From Acidobacteriota bacterium (GTDB lineage Bacteria > Acidobacteriota > Terriglobia > Acidiferrales > UBA7541), in NCBI GenBank assembly GCA_003224195.1, contig QHYP01000106.1:1-19612 (forward strand): 19,612 nt of DNA. The letters are read 5' to 3'. Below the pieces are notes generated by a model. The model searched no databases and was not told where the DNA came from. It saw only the letters and a list, made by a program, of their open reading frames with translations. Every line of letters begins with the position of its first letter. Position 1 is the first letter of the stretch. Both the position numbers and the translations under genes were made by a program. Positions 1 to 6,317 of the stretch are shown here, piece after piece.

Positions 1-636
1 ATATCGCTCCGGAAACAGTCGCGCCTTCCGCGCGTACCGGCTCATCAACGCAGAAACAAAATGCCGTTCGTAAAAATAATTCTCCCGCCGCTCGAGCGCG
101 TCCGCGCTCGCCGCCAGGTCAATCGCCGGGCAGACGCCGCAAACACCCCGCAGTTGACCCGGCACCGCCTCGCCGAATTCGCCCGCCATTTTCGTCACCA
201 GATTCCCGCCCATCGAGTATCCGGCGAAAAAAATGTCCTCGAACCCATCGCGCCCGGCCAGTTCTTCCAGCACTGCGCGATAGTCCCCGCTCATTCCGGA
301 GTTGTAGAGCGTCGGCGTCAGCCCCTCCGTGCCGCCGCAGTTGCGCTGGTTCATCCGCACCACGTGGAAACCCGCAGCAAAAGCCTTTTCGGCAACCCCC
401 AGCATGTAATTCGAGTCGCTCGAACCCTCCAGTCCGTGCACAATCACGAGGACCGGCGCATCCCGCCGTTTCCCCGCCTGCCAGTGACACTTGCCCAGCA
501 GCCGCGACCCCGGCTCGACCTCAAACAACCGGCCCTCCGCCGCCGGCAGCGCAAACCGCCGCAGCCAAAACGCCGCCGCCACCGTCATCGCATGGCGGTT
601 CGTCAGCAGCGGATGCGGCTCAAACTCGCGGATCAT
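1..636 (-). CDS. YheT-family alpha/beta hydrolase (3' end beyond window)
   Basis: The minus-strand reading frame stays open from an ATG at 634-636 to the window edge (212 codons, no stop), so the C-terminus is missing. Visible family features are the N-terminal FEPHPLLTNRHAMT segment typical of YheT/EMB8 hydrolases, VLVIVHGLEGSS (oxyanion-hole region, about residues 62-73), the NQRNCGG block (96-102) and the nucleophile elbow GYSMGG with Ser141. The family is usually about 320-340 aa, so the Asp and His of the triad would lie outside the window. The substrate is unknown; members are predicted carboxylesterases or acyl hydrolases. No strong SD precedes this ATG. The gene diverges from guaB. 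Confidence 0.88.
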   Translation of the reverse strand, partial: MIREFEPHPLLTNRHAMTVAAAFWLRRFALPAAEGRLFEVEPGSRLLGKCHWQAGKRRDAPVLVIVHGLEGSSDSNYMLGVAEKAFAAGFHVVRMNQRNCGGTEGLTPTLYNSGMSGDYRAVLEELAGRDGFEDIFFAGYSMGGNLVTKMAGEFGEAVPGQLRGVCGVCPAIDLAASADALERRENYFYERHFVSALMSRYARKARLFPERY

Positions 637-699
637 GCTTCGCAGACTACGACACTCCCACTCCGCTAGCAACCTGCATAGCCATTCCTTCCCATCTGC

Positions 700-728
700 T
701 TGACCGCACGCGCGGCGGCTTCTACAAT
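700..728 (+). promoter_or_regulatory. Predicted sigma-70 promoter upstream of guaB
   Basis: TTGACC at 700-705 is followed, after exactly 17 nt, by TACAAT at 723-728; both are close to the -35 and -10 consensus. The predicted transcript would start near 735-738, giving guaB a leader of about 135 nt. This is the best promoter-like sequence in the 236-nt gap between the divergent hydrolase and guaB. It is a sequence match only, with no expression evidence. Confidence 0.65.
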
Positions 729-773
729 GGGAGTTTCACGGTGAGCCATTTCTTTCGATGGAATGAATTGCTC

Positions 774-812
774 GTGCGGCCCAGCGGCCACCCGCTGGGC
801 TGCGCTGTTTTT
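774..812 (+). terminator. Intrinsic-terminator-like hairpin inside the guaB leader (possible attenuator)
   Basis: The arms 774-787 and 792-805 form a 14-bp stem (two G-T/G-U pairs) with the 4-nt loop CCAC, followed directly by TGTTTTT (806-812). It lies downstream of the predicted start site and upstream of the guaB Shine-Dalgarno sequence. Transcription from that promoter should therefore stop here unless read-through is permitted. No complementary antiterminator was found in 735-773. It could instead end a short RNA of about 75 nt. Confidence 0.55.
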
Positions 813-828
813 GCGCGCCAACTTCTCC

Positions 829-872
829 AGGAGAGGATGGGTTGACCCCGCCGCGCGGGGTCACAGATAACG
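829..872 (+). promoter_or_regulatory. Split ribosome binding site of guaB (SD, hairpin, ATG)
   Basis: A strong Shine-Dalgarno sequence AGGAGAGG lies at 829-836, but the guaB ATG is at 873, 36 nt further on, too far for normal initiation. A perfect 9-bp hairpin with a 3-nt loop (843-863) occupies most of the spacer, and folding it would cut the effective distance to about 15 nt. No other SD lies next to the ATG. The start at 873 is supported by the conserved IMPDH N-terminus EGLTFDDVLLLP. Confidence 0.5.
841..864 (+). repeat. Hairpin repeat, copy 1 (guaB leader)
   Basis: This element begins GTTGACC and ends GGTCAC, with complementary arms 843-851 and 855-863. It shares its outer bases and its orientation relative to the downstream gene with the repeats before rpoA, rpsC and rplD, but has a different, longer inner stem. 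Confidence 0.6.
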
Positions 873-2311
873 ATGATTGACGGTCAGATTCTCGAGGGAT
901 TGACGTTTGACGACGTGCTGCTCTTGCCGGGCAAATCCTCGGTCCTGCCGACTGAAGTGGATACCCGGACCTGCTTCACGCGAAAAATCCCGCTGCACGT
1001 GCCGCTGGCCTCAGCGGCCATGGACACGGTCACCGAATCGCGTCTCGCCATCGCCATCGCCCGCCAGGGCGGCATCGGCATGATTCACCGCAACATGCCC
1101 GTGGACCGCCAGGCTGAGGAAGTGGACCGCGTGAAGCGTTCGGAAAGCGGCATGATCGTGGACCCCGTCACCATCTCGCCGGACATCACCCTCCGCCAGG
1201 CCCTCGAGATCATGACCAAGTACCGCATCTCCGGCCTGCCCGTCACCCGCGGCCCGCGCCTCACCGGCATCCTCACCAACCGCGACCTGCGCTTCGAGAA
1301 GGATCATGCGCTCCCGGTCAGCGCCGTGATGACGAAGGAAAATCTCGTCACCGTGCCCGTTGGCACCACGCTCGAGGAGGCCGAGCGCATCCTCCAGAAG
1401 CACCGCATCGAAAAGCTCCTCGTCGTGGACCAGAACTTCAATCTGAAAGGCCTCATCACCGTAAAGGACATCCAGAAAAAGCTCGAGTATCCGCGCGCCT
1501 CCAAAGACGACCAAGGACGCTTGCGCGTCGGCGCGGCCATCGGCGCGACGGGAGATTTTCTCGAACGCGCCGTGGAATTGGCAAAGTCCAAAGCCGACGT
1601 CCTCGCCATCGACACCGCCCACGGCCATTCGGACCGCGTGATGGAGGCCATCAAAACCATCAAGCACCGGCTGCCGGAAATGCAGCTCATCGCGGGAAAC
1701 GTCGCCACGTACGAAGGCGCCAAGGACCTCATCGCGCTCGGCCTCGATGGGCTGAAGGTCGGCATCGGCCCCGGCTCGATCTGCACCACCCGCGTTGTCA
1801 CCGGCGCCGGCGTGCCGCAAATCACCGCCATCCAGGAAGCGGCGCGCGCCACAAAGGGGACTGGCGTGCCCATCATCGCCGACGGTGGCATCAAATATTC
1901 CGGCGACATCACCAAAGCTATGGCCGCCGGCGCCTCCTGCGTGATGATCGGCGGCCTCTTTGCGGGAACCGAAGAATCTCCGGGCGAGACAATCCTATAT
2001 CAGGGACGCACGTTCAAGTCGTATCGCGGCATGGGCTCTACCGGTGCGATGGATGCCGGTTCGGCCGACCGCTACGCGCAGGAATCCGCCGAGCGCGGTA
2101 AGGACGCGTCCCATACAAAGGTCCGCTCGGCGGCCTGGTTGAGCAGCTCGTCGGCGGCCTTAAAAGCGGCATGGGCTATGTCGGCGCGTCCAGCTTGAAA
2201 GAGCTCACCGAGCACGCGCGCTTCATCCGCATCACCGCGGCGGGCCTGCGCGAAAGCCATGTCCATGACGTCATCATCACGCGCGAAGCGCCGAATTACC
2301 GCGTGGAATGA
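873..2311 (+). pseudogene. guaB: Inosine-5'-monophosphate dehydrogenase, frameshifted
   Basis: IMPDH converts IMP to XMP with NAD+, the committed step of guanine nucleotide synthesis in the cytoplasm. The first frame (873 to about 2101) encodes EGLTFDDVLLLPGKSS, a CBS pair (about residues 90-205), the catalytic loop GPGSICTTR with Cys304, the phosphate-binding DGGIKYSGD, and the RY dyad in ADRYAQ. It then runs off-frame to a stop at 2198. The genuine C-terminus (GRVPYKGPL ... APNYRVE) is intact in another frame at 2102-2311. Expected residues of about YVPEGIE between the two parts are absent, which fits a deletion of about 22 nt. The two parts total about 478 residues against the usual 485-490. 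If the lesion is real the enzyme should be inactive; an assembly or sequencing error is equally possible. Confidence 0.85.
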
Positions 2312-2344
2312 GCCCATCGAACCAAGGGAAGGGAGCGAAGGCCT

Positions 2345-2884
2345 TTGTCGGAAATCGAACCGTGGCGTAACCCGCGTCCCGTCGCTCAGTCCGTTATTGT
2401 GAACCGGTTGGTCTCCGCCTGGCTCCGCAACTGGCTCCCCGCCATTCTCTGGGCCGCCGTCATCTGGACGTTTTCGACAAAATATTTTTCCGCCGATCAG
2501 AGCGGCTCGATTCTCAGCGCGGTCGCGCACCGCTTCTTTCCGTCGATCGCGGCCGAGACGCTCAACCTGCTGAATCACTACATTCGCAAGACCGCCCATT
2601 TTACGGAGTACTTCGTCTTTTGCCTGCTGCTGTTCCGGGCCGTGCGGGGCGGGCGGAAGGGCTGGCGCTGGACCTGGGCGCTTACGGCGTTCGCAATTGC
2701 GGCGGGCTATTCGGCGCTCGACGAATTTCATCAATCGTTCGTTCCCGTGCGAACCGCCAGCCCGTATGATTCGCTGCTGGACTCCGCCGGCGCGTTCGTT
2801 TCGATGTTCGTTTCCCGGCTGTGGATCCGTCTCCGCGGCCCGCAGGAGAACGTCTCGCCCAGCCGCGCCGCCGCGCCGCGTTAG
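2345..2884 (+). CDS. VanZ-family integral membrane protein
   Basis: The 179-aa product has hydrophobic segments near residues 30-45, 88-100, 109-125 and 145-158. It carries the VanZ-like signatures RKTAHFTEYFVF (about 85-96) and SALDEFHQSFVPVRTAS (about 127-143), followed by a conserved D..D..G pattern. VanZ of Enterococcus confers low-level teicoplanin resistance; the role of chromosomal homologues is generally unknown. The start used is TTG at 2345, with AAGG just upstream. An in-frame GTG at 2399 is an alternative that would remove an unconserved N-terminus. It lies 33 nt after guaB, so the two are probably co-transcribed, and it converges on rplQ. Confidence 0.85.
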   Translation: MSEIEPWRNPRPVAQSVIVNRLVSAWLRNWLPAILWAAVIWTFSTKYFSADQSGSILSAVAHRFFPSIAAETLNLLNHYIRKTAHFTEYFVFCLLLFRAVRGGRKGWRWTWALTAFAIAAGYSALDEFHQSFVPVRTASPYDSLLDSAGAFVSMFVSRLWIRLRGPQENVSPSRAAAPR

Positions 2885-2910
2885 CGGGCGCGCCGAAGAA
2901 GCCCATCCGG

Positions 2911-2951
2911 AAAAAAATCGAGGCCCGCCCAGTTCATCCCGAGCGGGCCTC
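2911..2951 (-). terminator. Rho-independent terminator of the ribosomal protein cluster
   Basis: Arms 2920-2928 and 2943-2951 form a perfect 9-bp GC-rich stem with a 14-nt loop. On the minus strand the stem is followed within 2 nt by seven consecutive T residues (positions 2917-2911). It lies 20-60 nt past the rplQ stop, the expected place for transcription of the alpha operon to end. No comparable T-tract follows on the plus strand, so it is not clearly a terminator for the VanZ gene. Confidence 0.8.
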
Positions 2952-2970
2952 ACCCGAATTTCTTCGATTC

Positions 2971-3402
2971 TCAACCTTTCGCCGAGGCTTCCTTATCTTC
3001 CGTCTGCTCCTTGCGCGCCTTCTCTTTCTTTTCTTTCTTCTTCAGCTCCGAACCGATCAGCTCGAGAATGGCCACCTTGGCGCCGTCGCCGACGCGGAAG
3101 CCGGCCTGCACGATGCGCGTATAGCCGCCGGCCCGGTCGGCGAAGCGCGGCGCGATGTCGCGGAAGAGTTTCTGCGTCGCTTCGGGAGTCATGAGAAACG
3201 CGGCCGCCTGCCGCCGCGACTGCAACGTGTCGCGCTTCCCGAGCGTGATCATCCGCTCGGCAATGGGGCGCGCAGCCTTGGCGCGCGTCACCGTCGTGGT
3301 GATGCGCTCCCGCTCGAAGAGATTGGTCACGAGGTTGCGCAGCGTCGCGCGGCGGTGCCACGGGTTGCGTCCAAGTTTCGATCCCGATTTCAGGTGTCGC
3401 AT
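2971..3402 (-). CDS. rplQ: 50S ribosomal protein L17 (bL17)
   Basis: L17 binds 23S rRNA near the exit-tunnel side of the large subunit. The start chosen is the ATG at 3400-3402, giving MRHLKSGSKLGRNPWHRRA, the canonical N-terminus; the frame is open further upstream but that part overlaps rpoA and matches nothing. The core (RATLRNLVTNLFERERITTTVTRAKAA split across residues 19-46, then GGYTRI) is typical. The 143-aa protein ends in a charged Lys/Glu tail (ELKKKEKKEK...). It is the last gene of the cluster, 19 nt after rpoA and just before the terminator. Confidence 0.97.
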   Translation of the reverse strand: MRHLKSGSKLGRNPWHRRATLRNLVTNLFERERITTTVTRAKAARPIAERMITLGKRDTLQSRRQAAAFLMTPEATQKLFRDIAPRFADRAGGYTRIVQAGFRVGDGAKVAILELIGSELKKKEKKEKARKEQTEDKEASAKG

Positions 3403-3421
3403 GGTCGATTTCTCAGGCGGC

Positions 3422-4450
3422 TCAGAGCCCCATGGACTCCTCGGCCGGCGGCGGGGCCGTCTGGCTCGGGAGGGGTGGCCAGATGACGCGCCCGTGCTCG
3501 TCAAACTTCATTCCCAGGCTCAAGCCCATCTTCTGCAAGATTTCCTTGATCTCGTTGAGCGATTTGCGGCCGAAGTTTTTCGTTTTCAGCATTTCATTCT
3601 CGCTTTTTTGCACGAGCTCGCGGATGGTCTGAATATTCGCGTTCTTCAGGCAGTTGTAAGAGCGCACGGAAAGCTCCAACTCCTCGACCGAACGATCGAG
3701 ATGCTCGAGCCGCGGATCGTGCACCGCCTCCGACGGGGCTTCGGCGATCTCCGGGGTTTCCTCGAAGTTGATGAAGATGCTCATGTGGTCCTTCACAAGC
3801 TTGGCGGCGAGGCCGATGGCGTCCTGCGGCGTGATCGCGCCATTGGTCCAAACTTCAAGCAGAAGCTTCTCGTAGTCGGTCATCTGGCCGAGGCGGGCGG
3901 CTTCGACGGAATAGTTCACCTTGCGAACCGGCGAGTGGATGGAATCCACGGGAATGTAGCCGATGGGCAGGTCTTCGTCGTAGTTGCGATCGGCAGCCGT
4001 ATAGCCGCGGCCATTCTTCGCGCGCATCTCGATCTGGAGTTTGCCGCCTTCGCTCACCGTCGCGATATAGACGTTTTTGTCGAGCACCGCGAAGTCGGCG
4101 TCCTCTTCGATCATCGCGGAGGTGACCGGTCCGGGATTCTCGACGTTCAGATAGATAGTCTTCGGCAGGTCCGTATTCAGCTTGATGGGCACCTGCTTCA
4201 GGTTGAGAATGATGTCCGTCGCATCCTCCACCACGCCCGGGATCGAGCTGAATTCGTGCAGCACCCCCTCGATCTTCATCGCGGTGATGGCCGCTCCCTC
4301 GATGGAGCTGAGCAGCGCGCGGCGGAGCGCGTTGCCGACGGTGGTGCCCCAGCCGCGCTCAAACGGCTGCGCGGAGAAACGCCCGTACTTCTCGGTCAGC
4401 GACTCGAGCTCGGCTGCGAGGCGCTTCGGCTTCTGAAAACCCTTCCACAT
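3422..4450 (-). CDS. rpoA: DNA-directed RNA polymerase subunit alpha
   Basis: The alpha dimer nucleates RNA polymerase assembly. The start is the ATG at 4448-4450 (MWKGFQKPKRL), preceded by the SD AAGGA at 5-nt spacing; an upstream in-frame ATG at 4489 lies inside a hairpin repeat and is rejected. The 342-aa product has the N-terminal assembly domain (GWGTTVGNALRRALLSS near residues 33-49; HEFSSIPGVVEDATDIILNL near 65-84, family spacing) and the C-terminal helix-hairpin-helix domain (VRSYNCLKNANI ... TKNFGRKSLNEIKEIL) that contacts UP elements and activators. The 151-nt leader to rpsD is unusually long and structured. Confidence 0.98.
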   Translation of the reverse strand: MWKGFQKPKRLAAELESLTEKYGRFSAQPFERGWGTTVGNALRRALLSSIEGAAITAMKIEGVLHEFSSIPGVVEDATDIILNLKQVPIKLNTDLPKTIYLNVENPGPVTSAMIEEDADFAVLDKNVYIATVSEGGKLQIEMRAKNGRGYTAADRNYDEDLPIGYIPVDSIHSPVRKVNYSVEAARLGQMTDYEKLLLEVWTNGAITPQDAIGLAAKLVKDHMSIFINFEETPEIAEAPSEAVHDPRLEHLDRSVEELELSVRSYNCLKNANIQTIRELVQKSENEMLKTKNFGRKSLNEIKEILQKMGLSLGMKFDEHGRVIWPPLPSQTAPPPAEESMGL

Positions 4451-4460
4451 CGTGTTCCTT

Positions 4461-4551
4461 CCTTTCAAGTGTGACCGCGAAGCGGTCAACTCAATGTGAC
4501 CGCGAAGCGGTCAACCCTTTCAAGTGTGACCCTGATAGGATCGGGGTCAAC
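4461..4551 (-). repeat. Three hairpin repeats in the rpoA leader (copies 2-4)
   Basis: Two identical 20-mers, GTGACCGCGAAGCGGTCAAC on the plus strand, lie at 4471-4490 and 4496-4515. A third, variant copy (GTGACC...GGTCAAC with a different inner stem) lies at 4526-4551. A 16-nt direct repeat CCTTTCAAGTGTGACC at 4461-4476 and 4516-4531 includes flanking sequence, so a unit larger than the palindrome was duplicated. Each copy folds into a 6-7 bp stem; identical copies have a 3-nt loop. Together they fill most of the rpsD-rpoA gap, upstream of the rpoA SD. Confidence 0.85.
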
Positions 4552-4601
4552 CCCGGCCCGACCGTGTCGGACCAAACTCTCTGCGGCGCGCCGCGCCGGT
4601 T

Positions 4602-5234
4602 CTACTTCGAGTAAAGCTCAACGATGAGCTGCTCGTTGATCGGCGGAGTCTGCACGTCCTCGCGTTTGGGGAGCGCGACGACGCGGGCCCTGAAGTGTTC
4701 ACGATCACACTCGAGCCACGGCACGGTGTTCTGGCTTTGGGCCACATTTCGCGCCTCAAGCACCATCGCATTCTGGTGCATCTTTTCCTTGAGCGTGATC
4801 TCTTCTCCGACGTTCACCAGATACGACGGGATGTTCACCTTGCGGCTGTTCACGCTTACATGACCGTGAAGCACAAGCTGACGGGCCTGAGAGCGCGAAG
4901 AAGCCAGGCCCGCGCGCCAGACCGCGTTGTCCAAGCGCCGCTCGAGCATGACGATCAGGTTTTCGCCCGTCGGACCTTTCGCACGCACTGCCTTGTGAAA
5001 ATAGGTGCGGAACTGCCGCTCGAGCAGGCCGTAGGTACGCTTCACCTTCTGCTTCTCGCGCAATTGTAGGCCGTAACCAGCCACCTTGGGGCGCCGCGCC
5101 TGCCCGTGCTGCCCCGGAACGAAGTTGCGCTTTTCAATCGCGCATTTCTCGGTGAAGCAACGCAGGCCCTTCAAAAACAGCTTCTGCCCTTCCCGGCGGC
5201 ACAGGCGGCAGACTGCATCACGATGTCTTGCCAA
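4602..5234 (-). CDS. rpsD: 30S ribosomal protein S4 (uS4)
   Basis: S4 binds 16S rRNA first in 30S assembly; in several bacteria it also represses its own operon. The 210-aa product has an N-terminal zinc-binding motif C9-x2-C12-x13-C26-x4-C31, as in Thermus S4, then the S4 RNA-binding domain (ERRLDNAVWRAGLASSRSQA, ARQLVLHGHVSVN). The start is TTG at 5232-5234: the expected MARHRDAVCRLC begins exactly there and GGAG lies 8 nt upstream. A TTG start on a ribosomal protein gene is uncommon and could limit S4 output. Confidence 0.97.
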   Translation of the reverse strand: MARHRDAVCRLCRREGQKLFLKGLRCFTEKCAIEKRNFVPGQHGQARRPKVAGYGLQLREKQKVKRTYGLLERQFRTYFHKAVRAKGPTGENLIVMLERRLDNAVWRAGLASSRSQARQLVLHGHVSVNSRKVNIPSYLVNVGEEITLKEKMHQNAMVLEARNVAQSQNTVPWLECDREHFRARVVALPKREDVQTPPINEQLIVELYSK

Positions 5235-5270
5235 CTTCAGTTCTCCTTCCGTAAAAGTCGATGAAACTCC

Positions 5271-5717
5271 TTACACCCGGCGGCGCTTCGGCGGCCGGCA
5301 CCCGTTGTGCGGAATCGGCGTGACGTCGCGGATGACCACGATGTGTAATCCAGCAGCGGCGAGAGCGCGGACGGCGGACTCCCGGCCCGAGCCGGGGCCC
5401 TTCACGCGAACTTCCACGCTCTTCATCCCATATTGGTCGCGCGCGACGCCGGCGGCGGAGAGCGAAGCTTGCTGCGCTGCATACGGCGTTCCCTTGCGCG
5501 AGCCCTTGAAGCCAATCGCGCCGGCCGACGACCAGCACACCGCCCGGCCGTCCGTGTCGGTGATGGTCACCTGGGTATTGTTGAATGTCGCCTGGATGTG
5601 CGCGACGCCGTGCGGCACCACGCGCCGCTCCCGCTTCTTTTTGAACTCTTTCTTGCGCTTTGCTGGCTTTGCCGGTGCTCCGGTTTCCGGCGCGGCGCCT
5701 TGCTGTTCCTTTGCCAC
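5271..5717 (-). CDS. rpsK: 30S ribosomal protein S11 (uS11)
   Basis: S11 sits on the 30S platform, near the mRNA exit and the S7 neighbour. The start is GTG at 5715-5717 with GGAG 6 nt upstream. At 148 aa it is longer than the usual ~130 because of a Lys/Ala/Pro-rich N-terminus (residues 1-30). The core is canonical: GVAHIQATFNNTQVTITD, GMKSVEVRVKGPGSGRESA, and the C-terminal DVTPIPHNGCRPPKRRRV. It lies between rpsM and rpsD in the standard alpha-operon order. Confidence 0.97.
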   Translation of the reverse strand: MAKEQQGAAPETGAPAKPAKRKKEFKKKRERRVVPHGVAHIQATFNNTQVTITDTDGRAVCWSSAGAIGFKGSRKGTPYAAQQASLSAAGVARDQYGMKSVEVRVKGPGSGRESAVRALAAAGLHIVVIRDVTPIPHNGCRPPKRRRV

Positions 5718-5745
5718 GTATCGCTCCGTTTCCTGTTTGAATTGC

Positions 5746-5772
5746 GCGGCGGCAGAGGTTGGCTGCCGCCGC
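5746..5772 (-). promoter_or_regulatory. 10-bp GC-rich hairpin between rpsM and rpsK
   Basis: GCGGCGGCAG (5746-5755) and its exact complement CTGCCGCCGC (5763-5772) flank a 7-nt loop. The hairpin lies just after the rpsM stop and about 30 nt before the rpsK start. There is no T-tract, so it is not an intrinsic terminator. It may slow 3' decay, mark a processing site, or bind a regulator; the function is inferred from position only. Confidence 0.5.
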
Positions 5773-5777
5773 CAAAA

Positions 5778-6167
5778 TCATCCCTTCTTTCCGACAACTT
5801 TCTTCTTCGCTGCGACCGCGCCCCGCCGCGGACCCTTCCGCGTGCGCGCATTGGTGTGCGTGCGCTGCCCGCGCACCGGCAGGTTACGACGGTGCCGGAT
5901 GCCACGGTAGCACTGGATTTCGATGAGCCGGCGGATGTTCATCTGGATCTCTTTGCGGAGATCGCCTTCCACGCGGCCTTCGGATTCAATCGCCTGACGC
6001 AAACGGTTCACTTCCTCTTCGGTGAGGTCGCGGACCTTCTTGGCGAAGTCCACGTTGGCCTTCGCGGCGAGGGCCTTTGCGCGCGACTGACCAATGCCAT
6101 AAATTGCGGTCAGCCCGATCCAGAGCCTTTTCTGCGGCGGCAGATCCACACCTGCAATGCGTGCCAT
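5778..6167 (-). CDS. rpsM: 30S ribosomal protein S13 (uS13)
   Basis: S13 lies in the 30S head, contacting the P-site tRNA and bridging to the large subunit. The 129-aa product opens with the canonical MARIAGVDLPPQKR and IYGIGQSRAKALA helix-hairpin-helix region, and ends with the RGIRHRRNLPVRGQRTHTNARTRKGP block split over residues 93-118, followed by a Lys-rich tail. It follows rpmJ by 15 nt. Confidence 0.97.
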   Translation of the reverse strand: MARIAGVDLPPQKRLWIGLTAIYGIGQSRAKALAAKANVDFAKKVRDLTEEEVNRLRQAIESEGRVEGDLRKEIQMNIRRLIEIQCYRGIRHRRNLPVRGQRTHTNARTRKGPRRGAVAAKKKVVGKKG

Positions 6168-6182
6168 GGTTCTCCTTACCCC

Positions 6183-6296
6183 TCAGCCTTGGCGCTGCTT
6201 GTGCTTCGGATTCTTGCAAATCACGCGCACGACGCCGCGCCGATGAATCACCTTGCATTTGTCGCAAATTGGCTTTACCGATGACCGAACTTTCAT
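6183..6296 (-). CDS. rpmJ: 50S ribosomal protein L36 (bL36), zinc-binding form
   Basis: A 37-codon gene from the ATG at 6294-6296 to TGA at 6183-6185. The translation begins MKVRSSVKPICDKCKVI and ends ICKNPKHKQRQG. Cys11, Cys14, Cys27 and the His of PKHKQ form the standard zinc site of the C+ type. L36 is the smallest large-subunit protein. It lies between infA and rpsM, its usual place in clusters that contain adk-map-infA. Confidence 0.97.
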   Translation of the reverse strand: MKVRSSVKPICDKCKVIHRRGVVRVICKNPKHKQRQG

Positions 6297-6317
6297 GCTG
6301 CCTTTCTTCCCCTCGCA

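Noticed and set aside
61..669. 202-codon plus-strand open frame at the left edge
   Set aside because: It is the complement of the clear YheT-type hydrolase, which has catalytic motifs; the plus-strand product is Arg/His-rich and unrecognisable.
647..685. 12-codon minus-strand mini-ORF (MAMQVASGVGVS) before the hydrolase
   Set aside because: Has a purine-rich stretch nearly touching its ATG, but spacing is too short for a good SD and nothing else supports a leader peptide.
735..812. Purine or other known riboswitch in the guaB leader
   Set aside because: No purine-riboswitch three-way junction or other aptamer consensus was recognisable; only the terminator-like hairpin is supported.
2090..2110. 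Programmed frameshift in guaB
   Set aside because: No slippery heptamer is evident, and conserved residues are missing rather than merely out of frame, which points to a deletion.
3155..4474. 439-codon plus-strand open frame opposite rplQ and rpoA
   Set aside because: Antisense shadow; composition reflects codon bias of the opposite strand.
4451..4489. Upstream ATG for rpoA at 4489
   Set aside because: Lies within a hairpin repeat; the ATG at 4450 has a good SD and the expected N-terminus.
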